NCBI GenBank assembly: GCA_030710605.1
Contig: CP092880.1
Coordinates: forward strand, 25,672,603 to 25,736,602
DNA from: Cordylochernes scorpioides
Lineage: Eukaryota; Arthropoda; Arachnida; Pseudoscorpiones; Chernetidae
DNA: 64,000 bases
Direction of reading: 5' to 3'
The notes under the pieces are model-generated. The model was not told the origin of the DNA and did no database searches. It saw nothing but the letters and a program-made list of their open reading frames with translations. The first letter of the stretch is position 1; each line of letters begins with the position of its first letter. Of this stretch, positions 19,660-30,700 are shown piece after piece. A program made the position numbers and the translations under genes.

Positions 19660-22600
19660 CTATTGCTCCTTAAATCTCACGGGTTTCTTGATTATTCTCC
19701 CCGATCTTGTCCTAGGCAGGTCTGGTGCTGATCCTGTTCCTTGGAATTCTGTGTACTTCTCCACATCTGGTGGGTCAGGATTCTGTTGGCACGATGTAGA
19801 AGGCAGCGCTCCCGACGCGATGGGTCTTGGTGCAGTAGGGTGTTCTGCAGTTATATTGTCCGAATCTGCCAGTAAGTATGCAGGTCGCAATCGGTCAATC
19901 GATGTGGTAACGTTTTTTCCTTTCACTTTGAGTGTGAAATACTTGTCTGTTCTTTCAAGGACTGGGAAGGGTCCCTCATATGGTGGTTCCAGAGGTTTCT
20001 TCACTCGATCTGTCCTGATAAATACATGTGAACATGTTTTCAGATCTTTATGAACAAATACTTTAGTCTTCGAATGATGTTTTTCATTTAAGGGTTTGAG
20101 CAATTCCATTTGCTTTTGAAGCTGTTGAACAAATTCTTCAGCATGCAGGTGATGTTTAGAATCATCAAAGAAATCGCCAGGCAGTCTGATGGTTTTGCCA
20201 TATACCATCTGAGACAAAGAATGGTTGTTATCTTTGTTGATAGCACACACACACACACACACACAGCACGCAAGCCTAGGAGAACTGTTGGCAGCGTTTC
20301 TGTCCACTTAATACTATTGTGGGCACGAATGGCAGTTTTAATGGTTCTATGAAGCCTTTCAATCTTCCCGTTACACTGAGGGTGGTACGCCGTGGAATGA
20401 CGAAGTTTGATACCACACAGCGTTGTTAAATCTTTGAAAAGTTGAGAAGTAAACTGCTTTCCTTGGTCTGATATCACTGTATGCGGTGCTCCAAATCTAA
20501 CAATCCAGTTTTCGTAGAACGCTCTCGCTACCGTTTCAGACTTCATATCTGGTAGCGGAACAACTTCCATCCAGCTGGTGTACCTGTCGATACAGGTCAG
20601 ACAGTAGATGTTACCATTCGATGGAGGTAAAGGACCAATTAGATCGATGTGGACAACACTAAATCTTTCATCCACTTCTTGATATTTGCCTATTTCTGAT
20701 TTTGTGTGTATCGACACCTTGCACTTTTGGCAGTTGACACAAGCTTGAGCCCATTTCCTAATGTCTTTATTCATATTGGGCCATATAAATCTTGACGTTA
20801 ATTGTTTAGTAGTGGCTTTGATGCCTGGGTGTGAGAGTTCGTGGGAGTTCCGAAAAACCATCATTCGGAATTTAATTGGAATGAATGGTCTAATATTATT
20901 AGTAGACACGTCACACCATAACAAATTGCCTGATTGTAGTGGGCATTGCTTAAACTTTAGAGAAGTATTCTTTGAAATCAGGTTTTGTAGTTCTGAATCA
21001 CCAGTTTGTTCTTTGGCGATCTCTTCATAGTCGATGGTTGTGATAGCATCAACTCTGGAAAGAGCATCGGCGACTATGTTGTCAGTACCTTTTATGTACT
21101 TGATGTCAGTAGTGAATTGGGAGATGTATTGAAGATGTCTTAATTGTCTAGGAGAAGCTTTCTCATTTTTTTGTTTGAATGCGTAAATTAAAGGTTTGTG
21201 ATCAGTCAAAATTGTGAATTCACGTGCCTCAAGCAGGTGCTTGAAGAATTTGATAGACAAATATATTGCGAGAAGCTCTCTATCATATGTACTATAATTG
21301 CATTGAGCAGGATTTAATTTTTTAGAGAAAAATGCTATTGGTTTCTAATTATTATTGTCAAGCTGTTGGAGAACTGATCCAACTGCCCGTTCTGAAGCAT
21401 CTGTACAGAGTGAGATAGGCAGTTCAGTATCGGGGTAGGCTAACAGTGCTGTATTAGCTAGGGCTTGTTTGCATTTTTCAAACTGAACTTCAGCTTCTTC
21501 AGTCCATTTTATTTCGCTTCTATCCTTTTTCTTGGCTCCCCTCAAGTATTCATGAAGGATTGCCTGAGTCTCTGCGGCATTGTTCAAAAAGGTACGATAA
21601 AAGTTTAGCATACCCAAAAATATGCGTAATTCATGAACTGTTTTTGGTTTCTTATATTCTAGAATAGCTTTAACCTTTGTTGGGAGTGGTTTCACACCGT
21701 GAGAGGTAATTAGGTATCCTAGAAAATCAATTTCCTGTACTAGGAATTTAGATTTAGAAAGATTGATTCTCAATCCATAGGAATTTAGTCTGCTGAATAA
21801 AGTTTCAAGGTGGATATAATGCTCTTCCTCTGTTTTAGAGGCTACCAGAATATCATCTAAGTAGACAAATGCAAAGTCCAAGTTTCTTAAGACTTCATGC
21901 ATGAATCTCTGAAAGGTAGCAGTAGCATTTCTAAGACCGAAACTCATTACATTAAATTCGAATAGCCCAAAAGGAGTAATGATGGCAGTCTTTGGTTTAT
22001 CCTCTTCAGCAATTGGAATCTGATAGAATGCCTTGCATAGGTCTATTTTTGAGTACACACGAGTACCTTTTAAGATGTGGTGGAAATCGTCCAGTCTAGG
22101 GATTGGATAACGATCTGGAAGTGTAACTGCATTGAGTCTTCTATAATCACCACAAGGTCTTAGTGACTCGTCCTTTTTTGAAACTAAATGTAGTGGACTC
22201 GCCCAAGGAGAATTTGAGGGTCTAATTATTCCATTATTCAACATATATTGAAATTCTGCCTTAGCAAGAGTTAATCTCTGTGAATCTAGGCGACGGGCTT
22301 TTGAGTGAATTGGCTGACCTCTTGTAGGAATATAATGCTTAACGCTATGTTTTGCTTCTACAAAATCTGATGGTGGCCTACATAGGTTAGGATATTTGGT
22401 TAGGATAGCGCTGACCTTGGATGATGAGTTTAGAGTGCTAATATTTCCCATGTCTGAGATTGACTGAATGACGCCTCTTGTGAAAAGATTAGTTATTCCA
22501 TCAATTAGGCGTTTATTTTTTATATCAATAATCAATCCAAAGTTGCTCAGAAAGTCTGCTCCTATTATTGCTCTGTTGGTATTGGCGATTACAAAAGGCC

Positions 22601-22898
22601 ATTGAAATTGACGTCGAAGTCCGATATCCAAATTTCTAACCTTTGTTCCATAGGTAACAATTTCTGTACCATTGGCTGCATATAATTTATAATCAGAGCT
22701 AGGCATCCTATTTTTATCCTTTGGAGGTAATATAGATATATCAGCACCACTGTCCACCAAAAAGCGCAATCCCGTGTTTTTGTTCGTCACAAATAATCGG
22801 AGATTGCGACAATCCTGAATGCCGGCAGAATAGCTTGTCGCTACTCTGTCCGCCGGTTGGAGTTTTCCGACTATTTCCAACTGCACGGAGACCTGCAT
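19660..22898 (-). pseudogene. gypsy-2 pol (protease, RT, RNase H, integrase)
   Basis: Minus strand. Protease FLVDSGADISILPP (about 22765-22725); RT with SKIDLCKAFYQIPIAEEDK and YLDDILVAS (about 21870); RNase H LCTDASERAVGSVL. A TAG at 21343-21345, where family members have Trp before the KPIAFFSKKL block, stops the frame. The same frame resumes through DHKPLIYAFKQK, the integrase zinc domain HPGIKATTKQL...CVNCQKC, catalytic VVHIDLIGPLP, ISDQGKQFTS and NGKIERLHR. Then an expanded (CA)n at 20248-20267 shifts the frame, and the C-terminal GPY/F-like part (YEGPFPVLERTDKYFTLKV) continues in another frame to 19660. Confidence 0.9.
20248..20267. repeat. (CA)n microsatellite inside gypsy-2 integrase
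   Basis: About ten CA units. Reading on the minus strand, the integrase runs into repeated Cys-Val codons and the downstream homology is in a different frame. Confidence 0.9.
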
Positions 22899-23658
22899 TT
22901 ATTTTGCAAGCAATTAGGACCAAATCTAAAATGGTAATAGCAGTATTTCCCTTTTGGATCGAAAGATCTTTGAGAATTACTTCTCGGTCTTGACTGAGTC
23001 CTATTTTTGGATCGAGATCTAGATCTATCCAGTCTCAATTCGGACACCTGCCGTTCAAGATCTTCCAATTTGGCGATCAAGCGATCTGTTGATGAAGAAG
23101 GCACTTCCGCATCATATATTTCTTTGGAAGAGTTTATTTCATTTATTTTATCGGCCATTATGGCCAATTTGCTAATGTCCTCTTCGCTTACAATAAGTAT
23201 ATTTTTATGGATGTGGGCAGTTTATCAAGCCATAAAGTTTTTATTAAATTGTCAGAGATATCTGGGGTAGCGAGGGATCTGAGCTTTTGTAATAACTGGC
23301 TCGGCTTCATGTCTCCGAGCTCAATACCTGAAATTAACTTTTTAATTCTCAACCCTTCACTTTCTCTGAACAATTCAAGTAGTCGTGATTTACATTCAGA
23401 GTACTTGTTGTCGCTTTTGCTATTAATTATGTCCCAAATGTTTTCTATATATTTAGGTTCTAATTGGGAGATCAAATAATTAAATTTAGTGTCTTCCTGA
23501 ATAATTCCACCTATTTTGAACTGTGCTTCTACCTGGAAGAACCATATTTCAGGTTTTTCAACCCAGAAAGGCGGTATTTTAACACTAACTTTGCATATTT
23601 CTGAGGTATCGCTAGGCTTATTTTCTGTTTCCATTTTACGTAAATTTAAATTCGACAC
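22871..23658 (-). pseudogene. gypsy-2 gag
   Basis: Starts MSNLNLRKMETENKPS (23658), with VKIPPFWVEKPEIWFFQVEA and YLISQLEPKYIENIWDII typical of this gypsy gag group, to 23188. A shift in the A run near 23195-23205 leads to the second part: SKLAIMADKINEI, an Arg/Ser-rich basic stretch and a cysteine/histidine motif CYYHFRFGPNCLQNKCRSPC, which replaces the usual CCHC knuckle. This part ends at 22871 and overlaps the pol frame by 28 bp. Confidence 0.85.
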
Positions 23659-23857
23659 AACAGCTTAGAGATAAAGTTAAAAATAAAAATATTGAGATAA
23701 AATAACAAGGAAGATAATATAAAAACTTATCTTAGTCTTGAGATGATATCCCGATATCCTGGATGATGCTTCTTTTCAAACTTGAATCACTTTTTTCATT
23801 TCTTTATCTCTTGAGATCTTCGTATGCTTTTCTTTTCAATCACGTCCGGCTCACCAA

Positions 23858-24097
23858 TGTGGTGTGTCGATTTACTGGTCCAGCGATGGCTCAGAAAGTT
23901 TCTCAAGTTAGTGTTTTATTGAAGTTTCTTGTTAACTACATTTATATGGGAAGCAAAAGAGGAGACAGCCCGGAATGCACGTCTGGTCCTCTCTCCGGAT
24001 TCCTCCGCTGTGGTGCCGCGGTCGTGGTGATTTATGGCAGCCGTCTGTTTATTTATCTCGGCGGCGGTGGCGGGGTGCTGCATCCCTGGTCCCCACA
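23858..24097 (-). repeat. gypsy-2 5' LTR
   Basis: 240 bp, the upstream LTR in the element's own (minus) orientation. Confidence 0.93.
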
Positions 24098-25777
24098 TAT
24101 GTAAAGTAGCTAAGATCACCAGATCATCATTTAAATTTAGCTATACAATTCTGACTAGAAAACCTTTAGAAAAAGTGCATATGGATATCTGGGGTCCTGC
24201 ACCAGTGAGATCACTTGGTGGCAGTAGATATTTTCTTTCTATCATAGATGACTACTCTAGAAAGGTTAATGTTTATTTCCTAAAAGAAAAGTCAGAAGTT
24301 TTTAACTATTTTAAGCAATACTTGCATGAGTCTGAGAGAGCATTAAATGACAAATTAAAATGTATTAAGACAGATATATATATATATATATAATGGATTA
24401 GAATTCTGTAACAAAGAATTTGAAAATTTTCTAGTAAATTTGGGTATCAAAATAGAAAGAACCTCAACTTATAGTCCTGAACGAAATGGAATAGCTGAAA
24501 GGTTTAATCGAACTGCTATTGAAGGTGTTCGAGCAATGCTTTTAGATAGTGGGTTACAACCCAGATTCTGGGCAGAAGCCCTAAATACCTTTACATATAC
24601 AAAAAACAGATGTGAACATGCTCTAACAAAAGGAGTAAGTCCAATGGAATTATGGTCAGGACATAAACCATCTGTAAGACATTTTAAAATTTTTGGCTCA
24701 TTAGCTTATGTACATGTCCCTAAAATGAAGAGAAATAAGTTACAACCTAAGGCCAATTCAGGCATAATGGTAGGTTATGCAACCAAAACAAAAGGTTATA
24801 GAATCTGGTTACCAGCAGATAGAAAAGTAATAGAAACCATTCATGTATTTATTGATGAAACTAAGAAAGGTGTAGATACTTTATTTGGTACTGCTTTTAG
24901 AGTACAATATGTTTTTTATCCACAGGATGATAACTACCCTTATGAAAATAATTATAGTGATAACCATAATTTACATACACTTACCCCAATAGACATAACT
25001 AAATGGAAAAGACTAGAAGTACCTAGAAAGACAGGATCAAGAGTAGATGTATACTTTTACCCCCCTTCTAGTGATCAAAAATTAAGATCATTTAATGATG
25101 TACAAAAATATTGTGAAACACAAAAGCTTGAATTTAATTCTGAAATGTTTTCATTTAGACCACAAAAACCAGATATAAGCGAGGAAAATGAAGTTAAAAT
25201 AGAAACAAATTGTTTAGAAGATGATTTGTACGAAAGTATTTTCCATGAGGAAATCTATAATGTAGAACTTCCTAAAAACTTTAATGATGTACAACAATCA
25301 CAGGAAAAAAGGAATTGGATTAAAGCAATGGAAGATGAACTTGAGGTGATGAAAAATAGGAAAGTATGGAAATTAGTAGATCCCCCACCTCAAGGTGTGA
25401 AAATATTAGGTAATAAATGGGTATATAGCGTAAAAAGGGATGATAAAAATAATATAAAAAGATATAAAGCTAGGCTTGTAGCACAAGGTTATAGACAGAA
25501 ATATGGAATAGATTACACTGACATTTTTTCACCAGTTGTAAATTTTTCAATAATTAGATTCCTGTTTATAATATTAGTATCTTTGCTAAGATGGAAGCAT
25601 GTCCAGTTAGATGTTAAATCAGCCTATCTTTATGGAAATTTGAAGGAAAAAATTTACATCCAACAACCTGATGGATTCAAAATAAAAGGTAGTGAGAATA
25701 AAGTTTGTCTTTTAGAAAAGACTATGGGTTACATCAGAGTGGAAGATAATGGAATAATGAATTGGATTCAATTTTGA
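24098..25777 (+). pseudogene. copia integrase and RT first half
   Basis: It continues the copia frame after gypsy-2: KVAKITRS, the catalytic VHMDIWGPAP (about 24178) and FLSIIDDYSRKV. A (TA)n run at 24371-24392 breaks the second catalytic motif between KTD and NGLEF. The reading resumes with TSTYSPERNGIAERFNR (third catalytic Glu) at about 24466-24505, FGSLAYVHVP, then the RT head with NKWVYSVKRD, RLVAQGYRQ, DYTDIFSPVV and HVQLDVKSAYLYG to a frameshift near 25735. Confidence 0.88.
24371..24392. repeat. (TA)n microsatellite inside copia integrase
   Basis: About eleven TA units exactly inside the second catalytic motif of the integrase, creating Ile-Tyr codons and a stop. Confidence 0.9.
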
Positions 25778-26817
25778 ATTCAATAGGATTTGAGACCATT
25801 AAATGGTGCAACTGTGTATATAAAATGAATAATAGTGTTATCTTGATAGTATATGTTGATGATATATTGTTATTTGGAATAGAAACATCTGTAATTGGAA
25901 AAAGTATTCAAATTATTAAAGAAAAGTTAGATATAGAGGAATTAGGAAGGGTCAAATATCTGTTAGGAGTTAACTTTGAAACTACAGACAAGGGTATATA
26001 CTTACATCAAGAAACATATATAAACAGACTTTTAACTAGTTTTACAGATCTACCTAAGACATTGGTAAATTTACCTTTTAAAACAGGGTGCTGGTTACCA
26101 CCAAAAATTAAGAAAGATGAAATTATTGAGACTGAACTCATGAGAAAATACCCATATAGATCAATAATAGGTTGTTTATCTTTCCTTGCAGACAGAAGCC
26201 GACCAGATATTTATTTTTCAGTAAACACAATGGCTCAATTCTGCAATGGATACACATATCAGCATTGGAAAATCGTTGTAGATCTAATGAATTATGTCTT
26301 TAGGACAAAACATTATAAAATAAACCTATCAAATGTTAATAGAGGCATCTTAAATGCATATTCTGATGCAAACTGGGGAAGTCATTTGACCAATAGACAC
26401 TCTACAAGTGGATACATACTATATCTAGATGATACCCCATTTACATGGAAATCGAAAAAACAAAAGTGTATTGCATTAAGTTCTATGAAACCCGAATTTA
26501 TAGCCTTAACTGAAAGTGTAAAAGAAACAATATGGTATTTTAATATATTAAAAGAAATAGACGTACTACCTAATGTGGGAAAACCTATTCAATTCTGTGA
26601 CAATCAGTCAGCTATATATTTCTGTAAGAATAGTGTAGAAAATATAAAAAAACAAGCATATTGATATCTCAGACTACAATTCATTAGAAAACTTGTTGAG
26701 GAGGAAGAATTCACTTTAAAATTTGTTAATAGTAATTTAAACTTAGCTGACTTCCTAACTAAACCTTTATCTAAAGAGAAACTAAGTCGTTTCATAGAGA
26801 AACTGTTTTGGAGATGA
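25762..26817 (+). pseudogene. copia RT second half and RNase H
   Basis: RT catalytic box VYVDDILLFG (about 25850-25880), LGVNFETTDKGIYLHQ, YRSIIGCLSFLADRSRPDI, then RNase H AYSDANWGSHLTNRHSTSGY and CDNQSAIYFCKN. Near 26655-26675 an indel and stop fall in the region where copia elements have KHIDIR; the reading then continues FIRKLVEEEEF, ADFLTKPLSKEKL to a stop at 26815-26817. Confidence 0.88.
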
Positions 26818-27038
26818 ACTATCTACAAATTAATCCAAGACTCATCTTCAGACAAGACTGGACCCGAAGCAGGAGGGAGTGTGAAGTCCACTACTTGTAC
26901 AAGTCGACAAGGGACTCTGCATCATCTGTAAATTCCTGAACTGTGTTGTCCTATTTGTCTCATTCTATCTCTTTATAATTTTGTGTAAATATAGCTATCA
27001 TGTTGTAAATCATGGGAAATGATGATCATGGGGCCGAT

Positions 27039-27279
27039 TGTTACAGCTGATCATCTTTTCATTAAATATAGAATACTATGTTGTTTGTAAATTTAATTAT
27101 TTAAATAATTTGTATTTTTTAAATTTTAATTATAAAATAAATTTTTGTAATAAAATATATGTAAATTCTTGTGTAAAAATTAATTAATAATAGAGATTTT
27201 GCATATGTTTTTGTTGATTAAAAAGAAGAAAATATTTTAAAGAGGTGTGTGTGCCATCTGTCCTTCCTTCCACCCAACA
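27039..27279 (+). repeat. copia 3' LTR
   Basis: 241 bp, preceded by GATCATGGGGCCGAT. A stronger purine block GGAGGGAGTG lies 160 bp upstream at 26872-26881, but the start used here is fixed by the match to the 5' LTR and the CTCCT duplication. Confidence 0.9.
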
Positions 27280-27642
27280 CTCCTGTTTAGAGGACTCCTG
27301 CCGCGCCCTGGCTTCCGCGATGTGTGCCCTCGTGGCCTTCACCTCCCACACGCGCGGTATCCATCTTGCTGACGATTGCTGTCGCCGAGTAGTGTTTCTG
27401 GCACTGTTGGAGTGTGCGACCGTGACGCCCGATGCTCCCGAGTCGCGGAGTCTCTTCTTGCTCTGTACGAGAGTATAGCCGTCCCCAATTTCAGGATCTT
27501 AATGCTCCGGTAGGTCTGCCCAGTTTGTATGAACATCTACAGCGCCAATTGAAGGCGTCTTAGTCGCGAAATCGTGCGACGTGGCAAAATTTGGATAGTT
27601 GCCGCCAGTAGGCGAATTTATATTGTAAGCTGTTTCTTGCAT
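27280..27642 (-). pseudogene. LINE X ORF1, N-terminal part
   Basis: Start ATG at 27642 on the minus strand: MQETAYNINSPTGG, NFATSHDF, HTNWADLPEH, one stop near 27502, then GDGYTLVQSKKRLRD, a motif I associate with ORF1 starts of this family, a basic region and ARARQESSKQEQ, where copia is inserted. The leader 27643-27833 has no ORF. Confidence 0.65.
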
Positions 27643-28054
27643 TTCAATTGAGAATTTGTTCTGAAAACCGATTTACGCAGATAACTCTGCAACAGTTGAA
27701 GGTCGATGCTGTACCTTTCAGGTACATGGTCAACTTTCAAAGGGCTATCAGCCCGTACCAATTTCGGCATATCAGCCAACAGTTATCCACCCGCCAGGGC
27801 AAATAACCAATTTATAAATCAGTTATTTAGGGCTAACATGTCCTTGACCACTTTTTCAACATGTGGTATGTGCTGGAAAACCATTTTGTCATCTGCTTTT
27901 TATGTATTTTGATATCTCCCTGATCCATTCCTCGCCAACTACTGATCCCTACATACCTATCTCACAGATAATTTCATTTCTCATAGGTGTCCCGTTATCT
28001 AAAAAAGATCCAGTGCTGCCGACCCACAAGACCTACACTTTAAATGCATTTGAA

Positions 28055-28425
28055 ACTCCGCCTTTGTCGGTCCAAACCCCGGATGAAAAAGGAGGAGAGG
28101 GATCAGTAACAAGCTCGCTAAAAACCAGGGCTAAGCTGGCCTGGCTTATAGTACCCTGTAAGGACTCCTAATCTAAGGATACAGGATGAGCAGCGTTTTT
28201 ACTCCATGTTCGGAGCGGCTGCACATGGCGTCTGTTCCTCATATCAGAGGCAGTCATTTCATATTGGAGCTAAGTCGGCCTGCTACTGAGTAGTGCTTCC
28301 AGTCTTAATAACAAAGGCAAACGCATTCTACTTCACCCAGTCATGTAGTTGTCAACTATATAAGCTTGATACCCTAATATGATTGAGTGAAGATAAGAAA
28401 GAAGAAGAAGAGAAATGAATTTTTA
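28055..28425 (+). repeat. SINE-like segment, copy 2, with LINE-A-like tail
   Basis: The body is homologous to 6005-6290 and 54730-55010. It ends in AAGCTTGATACCCTAATATGATTG and an AGAAGAAGAAGAG run, the same as the 3' terminus of LINE-A (5298-5350). Sharing a LINE tail is how SINEs borrow LINE machinery. I see no tRNA-like A/B box. Confidence 0.5.
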
Positions 28426-29565
28426 GAAATAATTAGATGCTTATTTACTGTAGTCGCACCCTCCATCATTGTTGTCACAAATATTCTATTTTAAGATAAT
28501 GAAAGCTCTCCAAATATATAGAGTAACATTTATTTACTCTTTTCTAAAAGAGTTTATAATTTATATACCGCATGAATGCCAAGTTATAAAGAAGGGACTG
28601 GGTCACATAAGAAGGGATCTTAAAGAAAGACAATTACCTGAATAATAACTAGACACTGTAAGGGCTCCAGGTGATATCTAGATACATAACACAGAGGGGG
28701 TTAGATGTATACTATCTCACCCCGTCATGTATTGCTACACCCCTGACCCCAACCTTCCAATTCCGACAGCTCGCTGTAGTGTTTCTATTGACAACAAAGT
28801 AGAATGGAGTGGACTAGAGACTGAAAACAGCACTGTTGGACACTGACAACGCTGAAAGCCGGACTTACGTCTACACGCGAGGCCTCCCGTCGGAGTTTTG
28901 CGCCAGAGCCAACAGCCTAGTAATCAGTACCTAGTCCTAGGTCAGTGGAGCGAGCAAGCTATCGGAGGGGAAGTTGAGTATCATTCCACACTATGTGAAT
29001 ACACAAAGTTAAAGTAGTAGGGTCCCCACCCCCCCCTCCCAGCGTGGAAATGACCAATGACCAAAGCGGGATAGTCTAGGGCGGCTAATCGTCGCAGTGG
29101 CCACCACAGGGGTGTAAGCACTAAACACCGACCCCCTGTCAATGTCCCAGTACTGTCTAGTCACAATCTAGATCCTGTAACAATGGCATTAGTAGAGTCG
29201 GATCTCAGGGAAGTCACACTGTGGGTCTCTCCATCTGGAACATCTGTTACACACAGAAGCCTAGAATTCAGACTTTATGTTCAACCGATTGCTATTGTCA
29301 CCGAGTCCCTTTTTTATACTTGGCATTCAAGCGGTTTGTGAGTTTTTTATTCTACCTGATTCTTGGTAATTTGAATTAGAAAAGTTTCAAGTTCACAATA
29401 AGAACCTCCAACTAAGACAAATAACTAAATACATTTTTTGTTGTTACCAACCAATTAATGGAGCAGTTCTAACAGCAACACAAGACACCAAATTCATCCA
29501 AGAACCACAAGAAATCTTACAACCTTTAGATTCAATTTGCATTTCTCCAAGGTATATATATGAAA

Positions 29566-29790
29566 CTCAGTCTCAGTGGTACAGCCTGCTCCACGCTGTC
29601 GGGCGCCAATAGCGCGAAACGCGTTCATGGATGGCTTTTCTTAATTTATCAATGGGTTGGCCAAATATCAGGGAACAGGTTATATCAATGTTTACTTGAT
29701 TTCTGTTTCACTAGATGGCGCTCTAAAAAGCACATGTGCTTTGGTCAGAATATGCCTTCTTTGTTTTTTATATATGAACCTATGTCAGGG
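29566..29790. mobile_element. Foldback/MITE copy with empty site in LR copy B
   Basis: Related, in inverse orientation, to the 63661-63982 element (GCGCGAAACGCGTTCATGGATGGC, GGGTTGGCCAAATATCAGGGA, AAAGCACATGTGCT). In copy B (about 56207-56225) the sequence runs straight through TATATATGAAACTATGTCAGG, so this is an insertion with a TATATATGAA-like duplication. Confidence 0.65.
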
Positions 29791-29888
29791 ATATCGTTAA
29801 AAACATGTAAAATTGTTTCCAATATATCTGTGGATGATACCACCATGCTTCATTAAAAGGTAACTGTATAGGCGTAAGGTGATAAGAT

Positions 29889-30020
29889 AAATCCAAATAA
29901 ATAAATAGTTTGTGTCGTTCTGTTACAGTGTTGTTACCAACATCAAACAAAAGTAATGAATCTGTCTAAAGATGGTAACAACACTGTTGCCGAAACGTAA
30001 CATACTATTTATTTGGATTT
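29889..30020. repeat. Inverted repeat with about 50-bp arms
   Basis: The left arm 29889-29942 and right arm 29973-30020 are complementary with a few mismatches (AAATCCAAATAAATA at the outer end, CAGTGTTGTTACCA at the inner end) and a 30-bp loop. A relative of the right arm lies at 2765-2815. Confidence 0.6.
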
Positions 30021-30093
30021 GTTCTTATTACCTTGTGGCTTATAATCTATAATACAAATTGTTCCTTATTATCGGTAACTAAATGGGTTAGAA

Positions 30094-30211
30094 TACAGTA
30101 AAACCTCCATGAGAGGACGCTAACGTTAAAAGACACCTCTCTACAAAGGACAGTTTTTTATTTGAAAAATATTTGAAATTAGGTGATATTTACCGGGAGG
30201 TTCTACTCTAT
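30094..30211. mobile_element. Pogo/Tigger-like MITE
   Basis: TACAGTAAAACCTCC at the left and GGGAGGTTCTACTCTA at the right, with the internal CTACAAAGGACAG block shared with 36353-36529. It is absent from the matching point of LR copy B. Confidence 0.65.
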
Positions 30212-30302
30212 ATTAATATATAGTCCTTTGATATTTTCAATCCAATTCAAATGAATTTATTGTTTTACCAAAAAAGTGTCACAAGCTCTAATTTTAAATT
30301 AA

Positions 30303-30700
30303 TTCTTCTTTCTTATCTCCACCCAATCATATCATGGTATCAAGCTTGTAGAGCTTGTAGATGGTGTCTGCTGGGGATAAGTAGAGCTCATCAATGGATG
30401 AGTCAATACAGTCATAAATGTGTTTTGAGGTTGCAGTTTGAGAATTGCACTTAGTACATAGTGGGAAAAACCTTGAGACCATTCTGGAAAGTCATTGTCC
30501 GTCGATGACCAGACTTAAGTCTGAAAATCAAAGACTATTGTTCTCTTTGGAAGACAGAATTGATGCTTGTACCTTCTGTGGCCTAATGTTAGGTCTTTTG
30601 AATCCAAACAATCAGTCCACCTCATGTGTTACCTTCAGGCTGTACATGGCCCTGTTGAGATAGAAGGAGAATCAATGACAACTGTGTCCAGCTGATAAAT
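30303..30700 (-). pseudogene. LINE-A 3' end, antisense copy in LR-A
   Basis: Reverse complement of 5094-5345 with its extension. Landmarks: GGTATCAAGCTTGTAGAGC, GGTGTCTGCTGGGGATAAGT, GGAAAGTCATTGTCCG, GACCAGACTTAAGTCTG. It encodes only the C-terminal cysteine-rich end of ORF2, broken. Confidence 0.75.

Larger units (their letters stand above)
19319..24097 (-). mobile_element. Ty3/gypsy element gypsy-2, nested in copia
   Basis: 240-bp LTRs (19319-19558 and 23858-24097) that read as identical, with a 4-bp duplication TATG (19315-19318 and 24098-24101). Coding is on the minus strand. In minus orientation a primer-site candidate TGGTGAGCCGGACG starts at 23856, and a polypurine tract GGAGGGGGAGTAC touches the 3' LTR at 19559. 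Gag and pol have a stop and frameshifts despite the identical LTRs. Confidence 0.93.
17505..27279 (+). mobile_element. Ty1/copia element, interrupted by gypsy-2
   Basis: LTRs of 243 bp (17505-17747) and 241 bp (27039-27279), TG...CA, flanked by the 5-bp duplication CTCCT (17500-17504 and 27280-27284). Gag, protease, integrase, RT and RNase H lie in copia order on the plus strand but with several frameshifts. The LTRs differ by a short indel region near 17617-17632 and at least two substitutions, so this insertion is older than both gypsy elements. Confidence 0.92.
11864..27833 (-). mobile_element. LINE X (ORF1-only), interrupted by gypsy-1 and copia
   Basis: A minus-strand non-LTR element bounded by a 7-bp target duplication TAACATG. 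Its own sequence is 27833-27280, 17504-17009 and 12718-11864; the rest is two later insertions. The order is a 5' leader (27833-27643), ORF1 (27642 to 11992, spliced over the insertions), and a 3' UTR ending in AATTGTCAATTGTC at 11864. The same tail, preceded by AGATGTCAATAAA, follows the ORF2 C-terminus at 63290-63335, so both belong to one family. No endonuclease or RT lies between ORF1 and the tail, so this copy depended on another for movement. Confidence 0.7.

Noticed and set aside
12719..24097. Envelope gene making either gypsy an endogenous retrovirus
   Set aside because: No ORF with signal, cleavage and membrane segments lies after pol in either element.
26872..26900. Alternative start of the copia 3' LTR at TGTGAAGTCC after GGAGGGAGTG
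   Set aside because: The 5' LTR has no matching sequence, and the TGTTAC start is supported by the CTCCT duplication.
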